Origin: Pseudomonadota bacterium
GTDB lineage: Bacteria > Myxococcota_A > UBA9160 > SZUA-336
Direction: 5' to 3'
DNA: 59,903 bases
Assembly: GCA_021295775.1 (NCBI GenBank)
Contig: JAGWBS010000008.1
Coordinates: 14,734 to 74,636 of the forward strand
Of this stretch, positions 10,089 through 18,109 are shown in pieces. The position numbers and the translations under genes were made by a program. The notes beneath the pieces were generated by a model that saw only the letters and a list, made by a program, of their open reading frames with translations, was not told the origin of the DNA and did not search any database. How positions within the stretch are numbered: the stretch's first letter is position 1; each line of letters opens with the position of its first letter.

Positions 10089-11072
10089 TCAAGTCGCGGA
10101 GGGTTCGGTCCCGGCCGAGTCTTCCTCGCCGCCGTGTTTCTCCAGCCAGCTCAGGTAGCGGGGGACTCCCTCCTGGACGCTCAGGAACGGGGCCGTGTAG
10201 CCGGCGGCCCGCAGTTCGCTCAGGTCGGCGCAGGTGAAGACCTGATAGCGCCCGACCAGCTCTTCGGGGAAGTCCCGGTACTCGATTTCGCCCCGGCCCG
10301 CGTGCGCGATCAGGGCCTGCGCGACCTCGTTGAAGCTCTGGGCGCGGCCCGTGCCCAGGTTGAAAAGTCCGCTGTGCTCGGGGTGCTCCAGGAACCACAG
10401 GTTGACGGCCGCCACGTCTCCGACCCAGACGAAGTCGCGGCGCTGCTCGCCGGGCGCGCAGCCGCCGTACTCGCCGAAGAGCCGCAGCCTGGAGCCGGCC
10501 TGTAGCTGGCGGTAGAGCTGGTACACGATGCTGGCCATCCGGCCCTTGTGCTGCTCGCGCGGGCCGTAGACGTTGAAGTAGCGCAGGCCGACGACCGGGC
10601 AGCGCAGCTTCGCCCGGCGCTGTCGCAGGTGGCGGTCAAAGAGCAGCTTGGAATAGGCGTAGAGGTTGACCGGCCGCTCGCAGGCCGGGTCGATCCGGAA
10701 CTCGCGTCCCGTCCCGTAGACCGCGGCCGACGAGGCGTAGATCAGCGGGATGCGCTGTGCGTCGCACAGGCCCAGCAGACGCTTGGAATAGGCGTAGTTG
10801 GCGCGCAGCATGCGCCGCCCGTCCCATTCCATGGTGTCGGTGCACGCGCCCTGGTGCAGGACCGCTTCGACCCGGCCCAGCGCGCCCGACTCCAGTTGGT
10901 CGAGGAACTCCTCGGGCTCGAGCAGGTCCAGGATCTCGCAGTCGGCCAGGTTGCGGAACTGCCGCCCGCGCGCGAGGTCGTCCACCGCCAGAACTTGCCC
11001 CCGGCCGCGCTCGTTGAGCGCTCGAACCAGATGGCTGCCGACGAATCCGGCCGCGCCGGTCACCGCGATCAT
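10089..11072 (-). CDS. hldD: ADP-L-glycero-D-manno-heptose 6-epimerase
   Basis: 327-residue extended SDR epimerase that makes ADP-L-glycero-D-manno-heptose for the LPS inner core. Evidence: N-terminal GAAGFVGSHLVRALNERG nucleotide-binding loop, HQGACTDTMEWDG (the ADP-heptose epimerase signature), YASSAAVYG, catalytic NLYAYSKLLFD (Tyr-x3-Lys) and GLRYFNVYGPRE. Length is typical (about 310-330). The ATG at 11072 begins the Rossmann strand MIAVTGAAG and has a GGAGGAG ribosome site just upstream; the frame extends further but without similarity. It shows that the organism makes heptose-containing LPS. Confidence 0.92.
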   Translation of the reverse strand: MIAVTGAAGFVGSHLVRALNERGRGQVLAVDDLARGRQFRNLADCEILDLLEPEEFLDQLESGALGRVEAVLHQGACTDTMEWDGRRMLRANYAYSKRLLGLCDAQRIPLIYASSAAVYGTGREFRIDPACERPVNLYAYSKLLFDRHLRQRRAKLRCPVVGLRYFNVYGPREQHKGRMASIVYQLYRQLQAGSRLRLFGEYGGCAPGEQRRDFVWVGDVAAVNLWFLEHPEHSGLFNLGTGRAQSFNEVAQALIAHAGRGEIEYRDFPEELVGRYQVFTCADLSELRAAGYTAPFLSVQEGVPRYLSWLEKHGGEEDSAGTEPSAT

Positions 11073-11191
11073 CCGCTCCTCCGCGGCCGCTTGACCGCCT
11101 TCGAGCCGGCCCTGCAAGCTACCGGCGAAGCGTGCGATTTCCAGATGGGAACGAATTTCGGCGGTCGCACCGACCGCCGGGCGGGGAGGAA

Positions 11192-11983
11192 ATGGGCGGG
11201 GAGCTGACGGACGCCGAGCGCTCCGGCTACCGGCGCGACGGTTTCTTCGTGCGCACCGGTCTGTTCGCCGCCGATGAGCTGAAGGCATTGCGCGAAGCGG
11301 TGGAGCGCGTGCACGAGCGCATCTGCGCCGCCTCCGCGGAGCCCGATCCGGCTCCGGTCGAACGCATCGACGACAAGCGCTACCAGCGCCTGCTGGATTC
11401 GCTGGTCAAATGGGAATGGCAGGAGGGCCGCAGCGAGATCCGCTCGATGGAACCCTGCCTGCACCTCGACCCCCGCCTGGAGCGGCTGCCCGACGATCCA
11501 CGCCTCGCCCGGCCCGCGGCGGAGCTGTCCGGCGCCGATCGCCTGAGCCTGTTCACCGACAAGCTCAACTTCAAGCGCCCGGGCGGGGCGCCGTTCCCCT
11601 GGCACCAGGACAGCCCCTACTGGGCCTTCGGCTGCGACCACCTCGACCGCCTCGCCAGCGTCCAGCTCTACCTGGACGACGCCACGCGCGAAAACGGCTG
11701 CCTGTGGATCCTGGCGGGCAGCCACCGGCACGGCGCGTTGCCCGTTCGAGAGGATCGCGGGGTCCTGGGGCGGCTCTACACCGACGTGAGCCGGGTGGAG
11801 GAGCGCCGGGAGCGGGCGATCGAGGCCCCGGCGGGCTCGGCGGTCTTCTTTCACGGCGACGTGGTGCACGGCAGCCGCTCGAACGCCTCCGCAGCGTCGC
11901 GCCGGGCGCTCGTCCTGACCTATCAGCCGGCGGGCCTGCCGCGCTGGAACCGCCGGGACGTGCGCGACATCGCCGCGGGCTGA
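11192..11983 (+). CDS. Phytanoyl-CoA dioxygenase (PhyH) family oxygenase
   Basis: 263-residue Fe(II)/2-oxoglutarate-dependent oxygenase. It begins LTDAERSGYRRDGFFVRTGLF, the typical PhyH opening. The iron-binding facial triad is visible as FPWHQDSPYWAF (His-x-Asp) and FFHGDVVHGSRSNAS (distal His), with the 2-oxoglutarate-binding Arg in ASRRALVLTYQP. ATG 11192 is chosen because homology starts there; a GTG at 11132 would add 20 poorly conserved residues. Family members hydroxylate acyl-CoAs, secondary metabolites or phosphonates; the substrate here is unknown. Confidence 0.85.
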   Translation: MGGELTDAERSGYRRDGFFVRTGLFAADELKALREAVERVHERICAASAEPDPAPVERIDDKRYQRLLDSLVKWEWQEGRSEIRSMEPCLHLDPRLERLPDDPRLARPAAELSGADRLSLFTDKLNFKRPGGAPFPWHQDSPYWAFGCDHLDRLASVQLYLDDATRENGCLWILAGSHRHGALPVREDRGVLGRLYTDVSRVEERRERAIEAPAGSAVFFHGDVVHGSRSNASAASRRALVLTYQPAGLPRWNRRDVRDIAAG

Positions 11984-12007
11984 GGCTGCGCGGCCCCGAG
12001 CCGCGGG

Positions 12008-12035
12008 TTCCGCCCGGATCGGCGCCGCCTATACT
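12008..12035 (+). promoter_or_regulatory. Candidate promoter of the DNA methyltransferase gene
   Basis: TTCCGC (12008-12013), 16-nt spacer and a strong TATACT -10 (12030-12035), 27 nt before the GTG start at 12063. TATACT recurs as a -10 at several intergenic sites in this window, which supports the call. Confidence 0.4.
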
Positions 12036-12062
12036 GTCGGCGGATTCGCGGGCGGCGGGCGC

Positions 12063-12908
12063 GTGGGCAAGATCATCCTGGACGACAACCTGTCCGTGCT
12101 GAAGGGCGTGCCGGACCGCAGCGTCGACCTGATCTACGTCGACCCGCCCTTCAATACCGGCCGGCGCCAGGAGCGCAGGCGACTCAGGACGGTTCGCGAC
12201 GAGGACGCGGGAGACCGGACGGGCTTCGCGGGCCGGCGCTACCGCACCACCGAACTGGGCCGCTCGGGCTACGCGGACGAGTTCGACGACTACCTCGGCT
12301 ACCTGGAGCCCCGCCTGGTCGAGGCGCACCGCGTGCTGGGCGACACGGGCAGCTTCTTCCTGCACCTCGACTATCGCGAGGTGCACTACTGCAAGGTCCT
12401 GCTGGACCGCATCTTCGGCCGCGCCTCGTTCGTCAACGAGATCATCTGGGCCTACGACTACGGCGCGCGCTCGCGGAAGAAATGGTCCGCCAAGCACGAC
12501 AACATCCTGTGGTACGCCAAAGACCCGGCGAACTACACCTTCAACTTCGACGAGATGGACCGCATCCCCTACATGGCTCCCGGCCTGGTGGGCAGGGAGA
12601 AGGCTGCGCGCGGCAAGACGCCCACCGACGTGTGGTGGCACACCATCGTGAGCCCCAACGGTCGCGAGAAGACCGGCTACGCCACTCAGAAGCCGCTGGG
12701 CGTGCTGGAGCGGATCGTCAAAGTCCACTCGCGCCCCGGCGACCTGTTGCTGGACTTCTTCGCCGGCAGCGGGACGCTGGGCGAAGCCGCCTCGCGCCAC
12801 GGACGCGACTACATCCTGGTCGACCACAGTCCCGAGGCCGCCCGCGTGATGATCCGCCGACTCGCCTCCACCCGCCCCGATCTGATCGGCTGCGAGCATC
12901 TGGCCTGA
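12063..12908 (+). CDS. Site-specific DNA methyltransferase (beta class, adenine-N6/cytosine-N4), solitary
   Basis: 281-residue N6-adenine or N4-cytosine DNA methyltransferase. The catalytic motif IV (YVDPPFNTG) comes near the N-terminus and the SAM-binding motif I (LDFFAGSGTLGEAA) near the C-terminus, which is the beta-class permuted order. The region between, including EIIWAYDYGARSRKKWSAKHD and ATQKP before the SAM motif, is typical of this group. Start GTG 12063. No restriction endonuclease or specificity gene is adjacent, so this looks like an orphan, possibly regulatory, methyltransferase. Recognition sequence cannot be deduced. Confidence 0.9.
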   Translation: MGKIILDDNLSVLKGVPDRSVDLIYVDPPFNTGRRQERRRLRTVRDEDAGDRTGFAGRRYRTTELGRSGYADEFDDYLGYLEPRLVEAHRVLGDTGSFFLHLDYREVHYCKVLLDRIFGRASFVNEIIWAYDYGARSRKKWSAKHDNILWYAKDPANYTFNFDEMDRIPYMAPGLVGREKAARGKTPTDVWWHTIVSPNGREKTGYATQKPLGVLERIVKVHSRPGDLLLDFFAGSGTLGEAASRHGRDYILVDHSPEAARVMIRRLASTRPDLIGCEHLA

Positions 12909-12938
12909 TGCCCGCGGGTGTATGATCCCGGCTCACCT

Positions 12939-14051
12939 GTGAGCGTCCCGTTACTGATCTCCGCCGACTCGCACGTGGTCGAGCCACCGGACCTCTGGAC
13001 CGGGCGGGTGCCGGCCCGCTTACGCGAGCGCGCTCCGCACCAGGTGCGGCTGGAACAGGGCGACGCCTGGGTGATCGAGGGGCTTGACCGGCCCTTCCCC
13101 TACGGACTGGTGCAATGCGGCGGCCTGCCGCCGGAGGAGTACCGGCTGTGGGTGCGCTGGGAAGAGGTGCGGCCGGAGGCGGTCGACCCCGGCGCGCGCC
13201 TGTCCGCCCTGGACCGCAGCGGGGTCGAGGCCGAGGTGCTCTTCCCGTCGCCGCGGCTGCAGAACGCCATCGCGCTCAACCCGGACGCCGAGTTCCAGAA
13301 CGCCTGCGTGCGCGCCTACAACGACTGGCTGGCCGAGTGGTGCTCGCCCGACCCGTCCCGGCTGCGGGGCGTCGCGCTGATGCCCGCGACCGGCTGCGCC
13401 GCCGCCGTGGCCGAACTGGAGCGCTCGCTGGAAGAGCCCGCCCTGTGTGGCGTCCTGCTCTCCCGCTATCCCGACGGCGGCGTGGACCTTTCGTCCCAGG
13501 ACGACCCGTTCTGGGCGCGCTGCGCCGAGGCCGGCGTCCCGGTCCACCTTCACGTGGGTTTGTCGGGCTCGCCCGCGGGCACGCCGGACAAGGCGCACTC
13601 GTTTTCCGGCGCGTTCACCGGCGCTTTCCGCTTCTACGACCCGCCGGTGCGGATCGCGGAAATGATCTATACGCGGCTGTTCGACCGCTTCCCCACCCTC
13701 CAGGTCGTCTACACCGAAGTGGACGTGGGCTGGGTGCCGTATCTGATGGAGCAGCTCGACGATCGCTACGCGCGCCAGAACCCGGCCGAGAAACGCGCGC
13801 TGGACCTTCTGCCGAGCGAGTACTTCGCGCGCAACCTGCTGTTCAGCATCGTCAAGGACCGCTTCGGCGTGAGAAACCGCCACGCGCTGGGCGTCGAGCG
13901 GATCCTGTGGTCGAGCGACTTCCCGCACGCGACCTGCGACTTTCCCGACTTCGCCGCCGCCATCGAAGAGGACTTCGCGGGCGTGCCGCAGCCGGAGCGC
14001 GCCGCGATCCTGCGCGAGAACGCGCGGCGGCTGTACTTCCCGGGGGGCTGA
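12939..14051 (+). CDS. Amidohydrolase 2 family protein (ACMSD-like TIM barrel)
   Basis: 370-residue metal-dependent amidohydrolase/decarboxylase of the amidohydrolase-2 group. Opens with ISADSHVVEPPDLW, where this subfamily has Asp-Ser-His in place of the His-x-His metal site, and contains HLHVGLSG, a mid-barrel FDRFPTLQVVYTEVDVGWVPY and the C-terminal ILWSSDFPHATCDFPD, which holds the metal-binding Asp. Such proteins decarboxylate or hydrolyse aromatic or lactone compounds. Start GTG 12939 is chosen right before the first strand; a TATGAT element lies 12 nt upstream of it. Followed after 7 nt by the DapA-family gene. Confidence 0.85.
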   Translation: MSVPLLISADSHVVEPPDLWTGRVPARLRERAPHQVRLEQGDAWVIEGLDRPFPYGLVQCGGLPPEEYRLWVRWEEVRPEAVDPGARLSALDRSGVEAEVLFPSPRLQNAIALNPDAEFQNACVRAYNDWLAEWCSPDPSRLRGVALMPATGCAAAVAELERSLEEPALCGVLLSRYPDGGVDLSSQDDPFWARCAEAGVPVHLHVGLSGSPAGTPDKAHSFSGAFTGAFRFYDPPVRIAEMIYTRLFDRFPTLQVVYTEVDVGWVPYLMEQLDDRYARQNPAEKRALDLLPSEYFARNLLFSIVKDRFGVRNRHALGVERILWSSDFPHATCDFPDFAAAIEEDFAGVPQPERAAILRENARRLYFPGG

Positions 14052-14058
14052 ACTCCAC

Positions 14059-14970
14059 GTGAGCCGCGTCTTCCTGTGCTCGATCACCTGCTTCGATGCG
14101 GACGGGGCGCTCGATCTGACCGCCCAGTCCGCGCTCTTCGAGCGCGCCGCCCGGGCCGGCGTGGGCCTCTACGTGGGCAGCGCTTCGCCGGGCGAGGGCC
14201 ATGCGCTGCGGCCCGAGGAGACGGACGCGCTGCTTCGGGCAGCGGTCGCGGCGGCGGGCGGGCGCGTATCGGTACGGGCGATGGGCGTGGAGCCGCGAAG
14301 CGCGGCGCAGATGATCGAGTTCCTGGAGCTGGCCGGCGGAACCGGGGTCGACGCCGCCCAGATCTACTCGCTGGACATGGGGCACGGCGGGCAGCCCACC
14401 CCGGCCGAACTGGAGAGCTACTTCCGGCGCGCGATCGAATCGACCGGGCTGCCGGTCGCGCTCTCGTCCCACATGTACAACGGCTATCTGGTCCCGCCCG
14501 AGATGATCGAGCGGCTGGCCGCCGATTACCCGCATCTGATCGCGGTCAACGCCACCACCCCGGACGTGCCCTACCTGAGCGAGTTGCTGGAGCGCGTGCG
14601 CGGCCGCCTGGAAGTCTGCGTGGGCGGCCCGATGCACGCGCTCACGGCCCTGGGCATGGGCGGCGACGGCTATCTGTGCACCGAGGCCGCGCTGATCCCC
14701 GAGCGCTGCGCCGCGCTGGGGCGCCACTTCGAGCGGGGCGAGATCGAAAAGGCCGCCGCGGCCCACGCCGACGTGCTGCGCTGGATGCGCACTCTCGGCT
14801 GCGTCTCCGGCATGTCGGTGCGGCGGACCAAGGCGGCCATGACGGTCTTCGGGCTGCCGGGCACCGGCCTGCGCGAACCTCATGCGCCGCTGGACCCGGA
14901 GGAAATCGAGACGCTGCGAGAAGCGCTGCGGAACGCCGGCCTGCGCGCCGAAGTCCCGCCCGACGCCTGA
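14059..14970 (+). CDS. DapA/N-acetylneuraminate lyase superfamily protein lacking the Schiff-base lysine
   Basis: 303-residue TIM-barrel protein of the dihydrodipicolinate synthase superfamily. The GSASPGEGHAL loop (about 40-50), the catalytic Tyr (MYN, Tyr140) and the LGMGGDGYLCTEAALIPER segment are recognisable. The strand that normally carries the catalytic lysine (IIGIKEATGN in E. coli DapA) reads LIAVNATTPD here, so Lys is replaced by Asn164. Normal class I aldolase chemistry should be impossible. Start GTG 14059, 7 nt after the amidohydrolase, so the two are probably cotranscribed and may act on the same catabolic intermediate. Confidence 0.75.
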   Translation: MSRVFLCSITCFDADGALDLTAQSALFERAARAGVGLYVGSASPGEGHALRPEETDALLRAAVAAAGGRVSVRAMGVEPRSAAQMIEFLELAGGTGVDAAQIYSLDMGHGGQPTPAELESYFRRAIESTGLPVALSSHMYNGYLVPPEMIERLAADYPHLIAVNATTPDVPYLSELLERVRGRLEVCVGGPMHALTALGMGGDGYLCTEAALIPERCAALGRHFERGEIEKAAAAHADVLRWMRTLGCVSGMSVRRTKAAMTVFGLPGTGLREPHAPLDPEEIETLREALRNAGLRAEVPPDA

Positions 14971-15072
14971 GATCTCCGCGCGGAGGGCCGCCTCGGCGAG
15001 GTTCGCGACACGCGCTTCTCCCCGAAGGTGGGCTCGGGCCCGCACCTCTCCCGCTCTTCGGGCCGGGTCGCC

Positions 15073-15993
15073 TCAGGCGTAGGGCGCGACGAGCTGTTCG
15101 ACCAGGAATCGGCGCCCCTCTTCCGCCAGGATCTCGAGGCGCGAGCGATTGCTGTAGAGCGTCATGTGCGAGGTGTCGCGGCACAAAAAGAGGCGCTTTT
15201 CCGGGGTCGCGATGCGATTGAAGACCTCCGTCTCCGCTTCCCAGAGGGTGATGTCGTCGCGCTCCGCCACGCTCATCAGCACCGGGGTCGACAGGATGCG
15301 GCGCAGAAAGGGTCTGACGTCGTAGCTCATCAGCAGCTCGACCGAAGCGACCGTGTTCCAGTGCTCGTGGAGCGGGGCGACGGTCTCCTTCAGCTGCAGG
15401 AAGGCGCTGGTCACCTCCGGAAACGGCCAGGTCGCCAGTTCGCGGGCCGGTTCGGCCGTGGACATGGACAGCGTGCCCAGCTCCCCGCCGGCGAGCCGCT
15501 TGCGGCGGTCTTCCAGGATCCGGGCCTCCAGTTCGCGGAAACCGAGCGCGCCGTGCACCTGCTGCATCGTCAGCCAGCCGTCCACCACGGGGATGTTGGA
15601 GACGACGCAGCGCACGCGCGGGTCCGTGGCCGCCACGATCAGTACGTGCCCTCCGCTGTAGGAGATCCCCCAGATGCCGATGCGCTCCGAGTCCAGGTCC
15701 TCCCGCGTCTCGACCCAGGAGATGGCGTTCTTGTAGTCCTCGATCTGCGCCCAGGGATCGATGTGCTGGCGCGGCTCGCCGGCGCTCTCGCCGAAGCCGC
15801 GGTAGTCGAAGACCAGCGCCGCCACTCCCGCGCCGGCGAAGACCTTGGCGTACTCGGGCTGGACCAGCTCCTTGACGTAGCACCAGCCCCCCGCCATCAC
15901 CACGGCCGGGTGCGGGCCCGGGCTCTCCGGCAGGTACAGGTGTCCCCGGATCGTCGTCCCCTGGCTCTTGAATTCGACGTCTTCGCGGCGCAT
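15073..15993 (-). CDS. Alpha/beta hydrolase (dienelactone hydrolase/acyl-peptidase-like)
   Basis: 306-residue alpha/beta hydrolase. Begins with a beta-strand pair (VEFKSQGTTIRGHLYLPE) and an oxyanion strand (PAVVMAGGWCYVKE). FDYRGFGESAGEPRQHIDP leads to the nucleophile elbow IGIWGISYSGGHVL, an acid region in AERDDITLWEAE and a final His in CRDTSHMTLY. The arrangement resembles the S15/dienelactone hydrolase-type proteins that cleave esters or C-C bonds. ATG 15993 starts MRREDVEFKSQG. A CATAAT -10-like element is 31 nt upstream. Substrate unknown. Confidence 0.85.
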   Translation of the reverse strand: MRREDVEFKSQGTTIRGHLYLPESPGPHPAVVMAGGWCYVKELVQPEYAKVFAGAGVAALVFDYRGFGESAGEPRQHIDPWAQIEDYKNAISWVETREDLDSERIGIWGISYSGGHVLIVAATDPRVRCVVSNIPVVDGWLTMQQVHGALGFRELEARILEDRRKRLAGGELGTLSMSTAEPARELATWPFPEVTSAFLQLKETVAPLHEHWNTVASVELLMSYDVRPFLRRILSTPVLMSVAERDDITLWEAETEVFNRIATPEKRLFLCRDTSHMTLYSNRSRLEILAEEGRRFLVEQLVAPYA

Positions 15994-16024
15994 CTGCTGC
16001 TCCGATCTGTGTAACCTCCGGGCC

Positions 16025-16030
16025 ATTATG
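16025..16030 (-). promoter_or_regulatory. Candidate -10 element (CATAAT) for the alpha/beta hydrolase gene
   Basis: On the minus strand CATAAT lies about 31 nt before ATG 15993. No clear -35 is present at 16-18 nt. Weak support. Confidence 0.25.
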
Positions 16031-16125
16031 AGGACTGCGGCGCGGGGTCGCCCGGGGAAAGGGGCGGTCGCGGGGCGTCGCCGCGAAGGCGCGGGCGCGG
16101 CCCGCCCGCGGGAGGAGCGCCAGCC

Positions 16126-16608
16126 GTGAAAGCCGCCGTTTGCCGCGAGTGGGGCCGGATCGAGATCGAAGAAATCGACGAGCCGTCGCCGAGGGCGGGC
16201 GAAGTCAAGCTCCGGCTCGAAGCGACGGGGCTGTGCGGCACCGACCGTTCGATCCTGGAAGGGCACCTGCGACCGCCGCTGCCGATCGTACTCGGCCACG
16301 AGGGCGCCGGCACCGTGGTTGAGGTCGGGCCGGGCGTTTCGAGCCTGGTCCCCGGCGACCGCGTGGTTTGCACGATCGTCGTGAGCTGCGACCGCTGCTA
16401 CTTCTGCGTGCGCGGCGAGCCGGGCCTGTGCGAGACCAATCGATTGCTGACCGGCACCATGCTCGACGGCACCACCCGGCTCTCGCGCGGCGGCGAGCCC
16501 ATTCACTCGCTCTCGTACCAGGCGTCGTTCGCCGAGTTCGCGGTGGTGCCCGAGTGCCCCGCCGTCAAGCTTCCACCGGATACGCCCCAGGCGGAGGTGG
16601 CGGGGTGA
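16126..16608 (+). CDS. Zn-dependent alcohol dehydrogenase, N-terminal (GroES-like) part of a split gene
   Basis: 160-residue catalytic domain of a medium-chain zinc alcohol dehydrogenase. It has the catalytic-zinc site GLCGTDRSILEGH and GHEGAGTVVEVGPGV, and a partial structural-zinc cluster region (CDRCYFCVRGEPGLC). The frame stops after KLPPDTPQAEVAG, exactly where the hinge helix AALLGCGVSTG should follow. The missing half continues in another frame with a GTGA stop/start overlap at 16605. Start GTG 16126 has a GGAGG site 10 nt upstream. Either a roughly 16-nt deletion broke the gene or the two domains are made separately. Confidence 0.75.
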   Translation: MKAAVCREWGRIEIEEIDEPSPRAGEVKLRLEATGLCGTDRSILEGHLRPPLPIVLGHEGAGTVVEVGPGVSSLVPGDRVVCTIVVSCDRCYFCVRGEPGLCETNRLLTGTMLDGTTRLSRGGEPIHSLSYQASFAEFAVVPECPAVKLPPDTPQAEVAG

Positions 16609-17198
16609 GCACCGGTCTGGGCGCCGCCATGTTGCGCGCCCCGGTCGCGCCGGGCAGCCGGGTGCTGGTCGTGGGCGCGGGAGGCGTCGGGCGCGCGGTG
16701 CTGCTCGGCGCCCTCACCCGGGGCGCCGTGCGGACGATCGCCTACGACATCGACGGCGCCAAAGCGCGGGGGGCGGTGGAACTCGGCCTGGCCAGCGATG
16801 CGCTCGACTCCCCGGACGAACTGGTCGAACAGGTCCTGGAACTCAGCGACGGACGGGGGGTGGACTACGCCTACGACGCGGTGGGCGCGCCCGGGACTCT
16901 GGAACTCGCGCTCCACGCCACCCGGCCGGGCGGCGAGGTCGTCGTCATCGGCCACATGCGCGAAGAAGTGGTGGCGCGGATCGACACCCGCCAGCTCCTG
17001 CGGCAGAAACGCGTCACCGGAACCTTCGGCGGCTCGATCACCCCCCACCGCCACATCCCCGAGTTCGTCGAGATGCACCGCAGCGGGCGCTTCGATCTGA
17101 GTCGCCTGATCGACGCCCGCTACCGGCTGGAGGAGATCGGGCAGGGCTTCGAGGATCTGCGCCGCGGCCGGATCGGCCGCGGCGCGATCGTGTTCTGA
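16605..17198 (+). CDS. Zn-dependent alcohol dehydrogenase, C-terminal Rossmann part of a split gene
   Basis: 197-residue NAD-binding half of the same medium-chain dehydrogenase. It starts at a GTG that overlaps the TGA of the N-terminal piece and reads directly into GVSTGLGAAML, the normal first helix of the coenzyme domain. The dinucleotide motif VLVVGAGGVGRAV and the YDIDGAK acidic loop imply NAD, and GVDYAYDAVGAPGTLELAL and TGTFGGSITPHRHIP are typical. Together with the upstream part the total (about 357 residues) is slightly short of a full enzyme, because about five hinge residues (normally ALLGC) are absent. Confidence 0.72.
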   Translation: MSTGLGAAMLRAPVAPGSRVLVVGAGGVGRAVLLGALTRGAVRTIAYDIDGAKARGAVELGLASDALDSPDELVEQVLELSDGRGVDYAYDAVGAPGTLELALHATRPGGEVVVIGHMREEVVARIDTRQLLRQKRVTGTFGGSITPHRHIPEFVEMHRSGRFDLSRLIDARYRLEEIGQGFEDLRRGRIGRGAIVF

Positions 17199-17210
17199 CC
17201 CCGCCCGCGA

Positions 17211-17243
17211 GCCCGGAGCCGGGCGAGCGCTCGGGCTCCGGGC
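17211..17243. terminator. Hairpin between convergent dehydrogenase and glycosyltransferase genes
   Basis: GCCCGGAGCC (17211-17220) is perfectly complementary to GGCTCCGGGC (17234-17243), a 10-bp GC stem in the 86-nt convergent gap. Likely terminates transcription in both directions; no U-tract. Confidence 0.5.
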
Positions 17244-17284
17244 CGCCGGCGAGTCCCGAGTGGCGCGCCCCGGCCCTGGTCGGC

Positions 17285-18109
17285 TCAGGCAGCCCGCCGG
17301 ACGTGGCTTGAGCGCCAGTCCGCGGGGTGAAGATGGGCGATCAGGCGCAGCGCCACGCTGCGCCAGTCCTGCTCAAGGGCGCGCTCGCGGCAGCCTTGCC
17401 GCGGCAGGCTCAGGGCGCGTTCGACGGCACGGCCCAGGTCAGCGTCCAGGGCGCCGGTCACGCCCTGTTCCACCACGTCGATCGGGCCGGTCACGGGATA
17501 GGCCGCCACCGGCGTGCCGCAGGCGATGGCCTCCAGCATGACCAGGCCGAAGGTGTCCGTCCGCGAAGGGAATACCAGCGCGTCCGCCTCGGCGTACTGC
17601 CGCACCAGCTCGTCGCCGAAGCGGTAACCCAGCCAGCGGGCGTGCGGGTAGAGGCGCTGCAGCCCCGCCCGGCTCGGGCCGTCGCCGACCACGGTCTTCT
17701 CGGCGTCCGTCGGCAGACTCAGGAAAGCCTCCAGGTTCTTCTCGGCTGCGACGCGCCCCACGTAGAGCAGACGCGGGCGCGAGCGCGGGGTTCGGGGCAG
17801 GGGCCGGAAGCGCCGCGTGTCCACGCCCCGCCCCCACACCACCAGATTCGTCAGGCCCCAGCTCTCCAATTCCGCGCGGTGATGGCGGGTCGTCACCAGA
17901 ACGCACTCGGAAGGGCGGTGGAACCAGCGCAGGAAGCGATAGCCGACGGCGGGTGGAAGTCCGGTGCGGTCGCGCACGTACTCCGGGAACTTGGTGTGCA
18001 GGGAAGTGGTAAAGGGCCGGCCGCGGCGGATGGCGCAGCGCCGGGCCGCGAAGCCCAGCGGACCTTCCGTCGCGAAGTGGAGCGCATTTGGGGCGGACTC
18101 GTCGATCAT
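17285..18109 (-). CDS. GT4 family glycosyltransferase, main part (5' end frameshifted)
   Basis: 274-residue stretch containing most of a GT-B glycosyltransferase of family 4. It has the N-lobe end HFATEGPLGFAARRC, FTTSLHTKFPEYVRDRTGLP and TRHHRAELESWG, and the C-lobe nucleotide-sugar site RLLYVGRVAAEKNLEAFL, VGDGPSRAGL and the E-x7-E region FPSRTDTFGLVMLEAIACGTPVAAYP. The true N-terminus is encoded upstream in another frame (see 18106-18290). Such GTs, often annotated as glucosyltransferase/mannosyltransferase, are commonly next to LpxH-like phosphoesterases in bacteria and modify glycolipids. Unless the shift is an assembly error the gene is broken. Confidence 0.75.
   Translation of the reverse strand: MIDESAPNALHFATEGPLGFAARRCAIRRGRPFTTSLHTKFPEYVRDRTGLPPAVGYRFLRWFHRPSECVLVTTRHHRAELESWGLTNLVVWGRGVDTRRFRPLPRTPRSRPRLLYVGRVAAEKNLEAFLSLPTDAEKTVVGDGPSRAGLQRLYPHARWLGYRFGDELVRQYAEADALVFPSRTDTFGLVMLEAIACGTPVAAYPVTGPIDVVEQGVTGALDADLGRAVERALSLPRQGCRERALEQDWRSVALRLIAHLHPADWRSSHVRRAA

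Noticed and set aside
12063-12908. Restriction-modification system.
   Set aside because: Only the methyltransferase is present; neighbours are metabolic enzymes and no nuclease motif is found within several kilobases.
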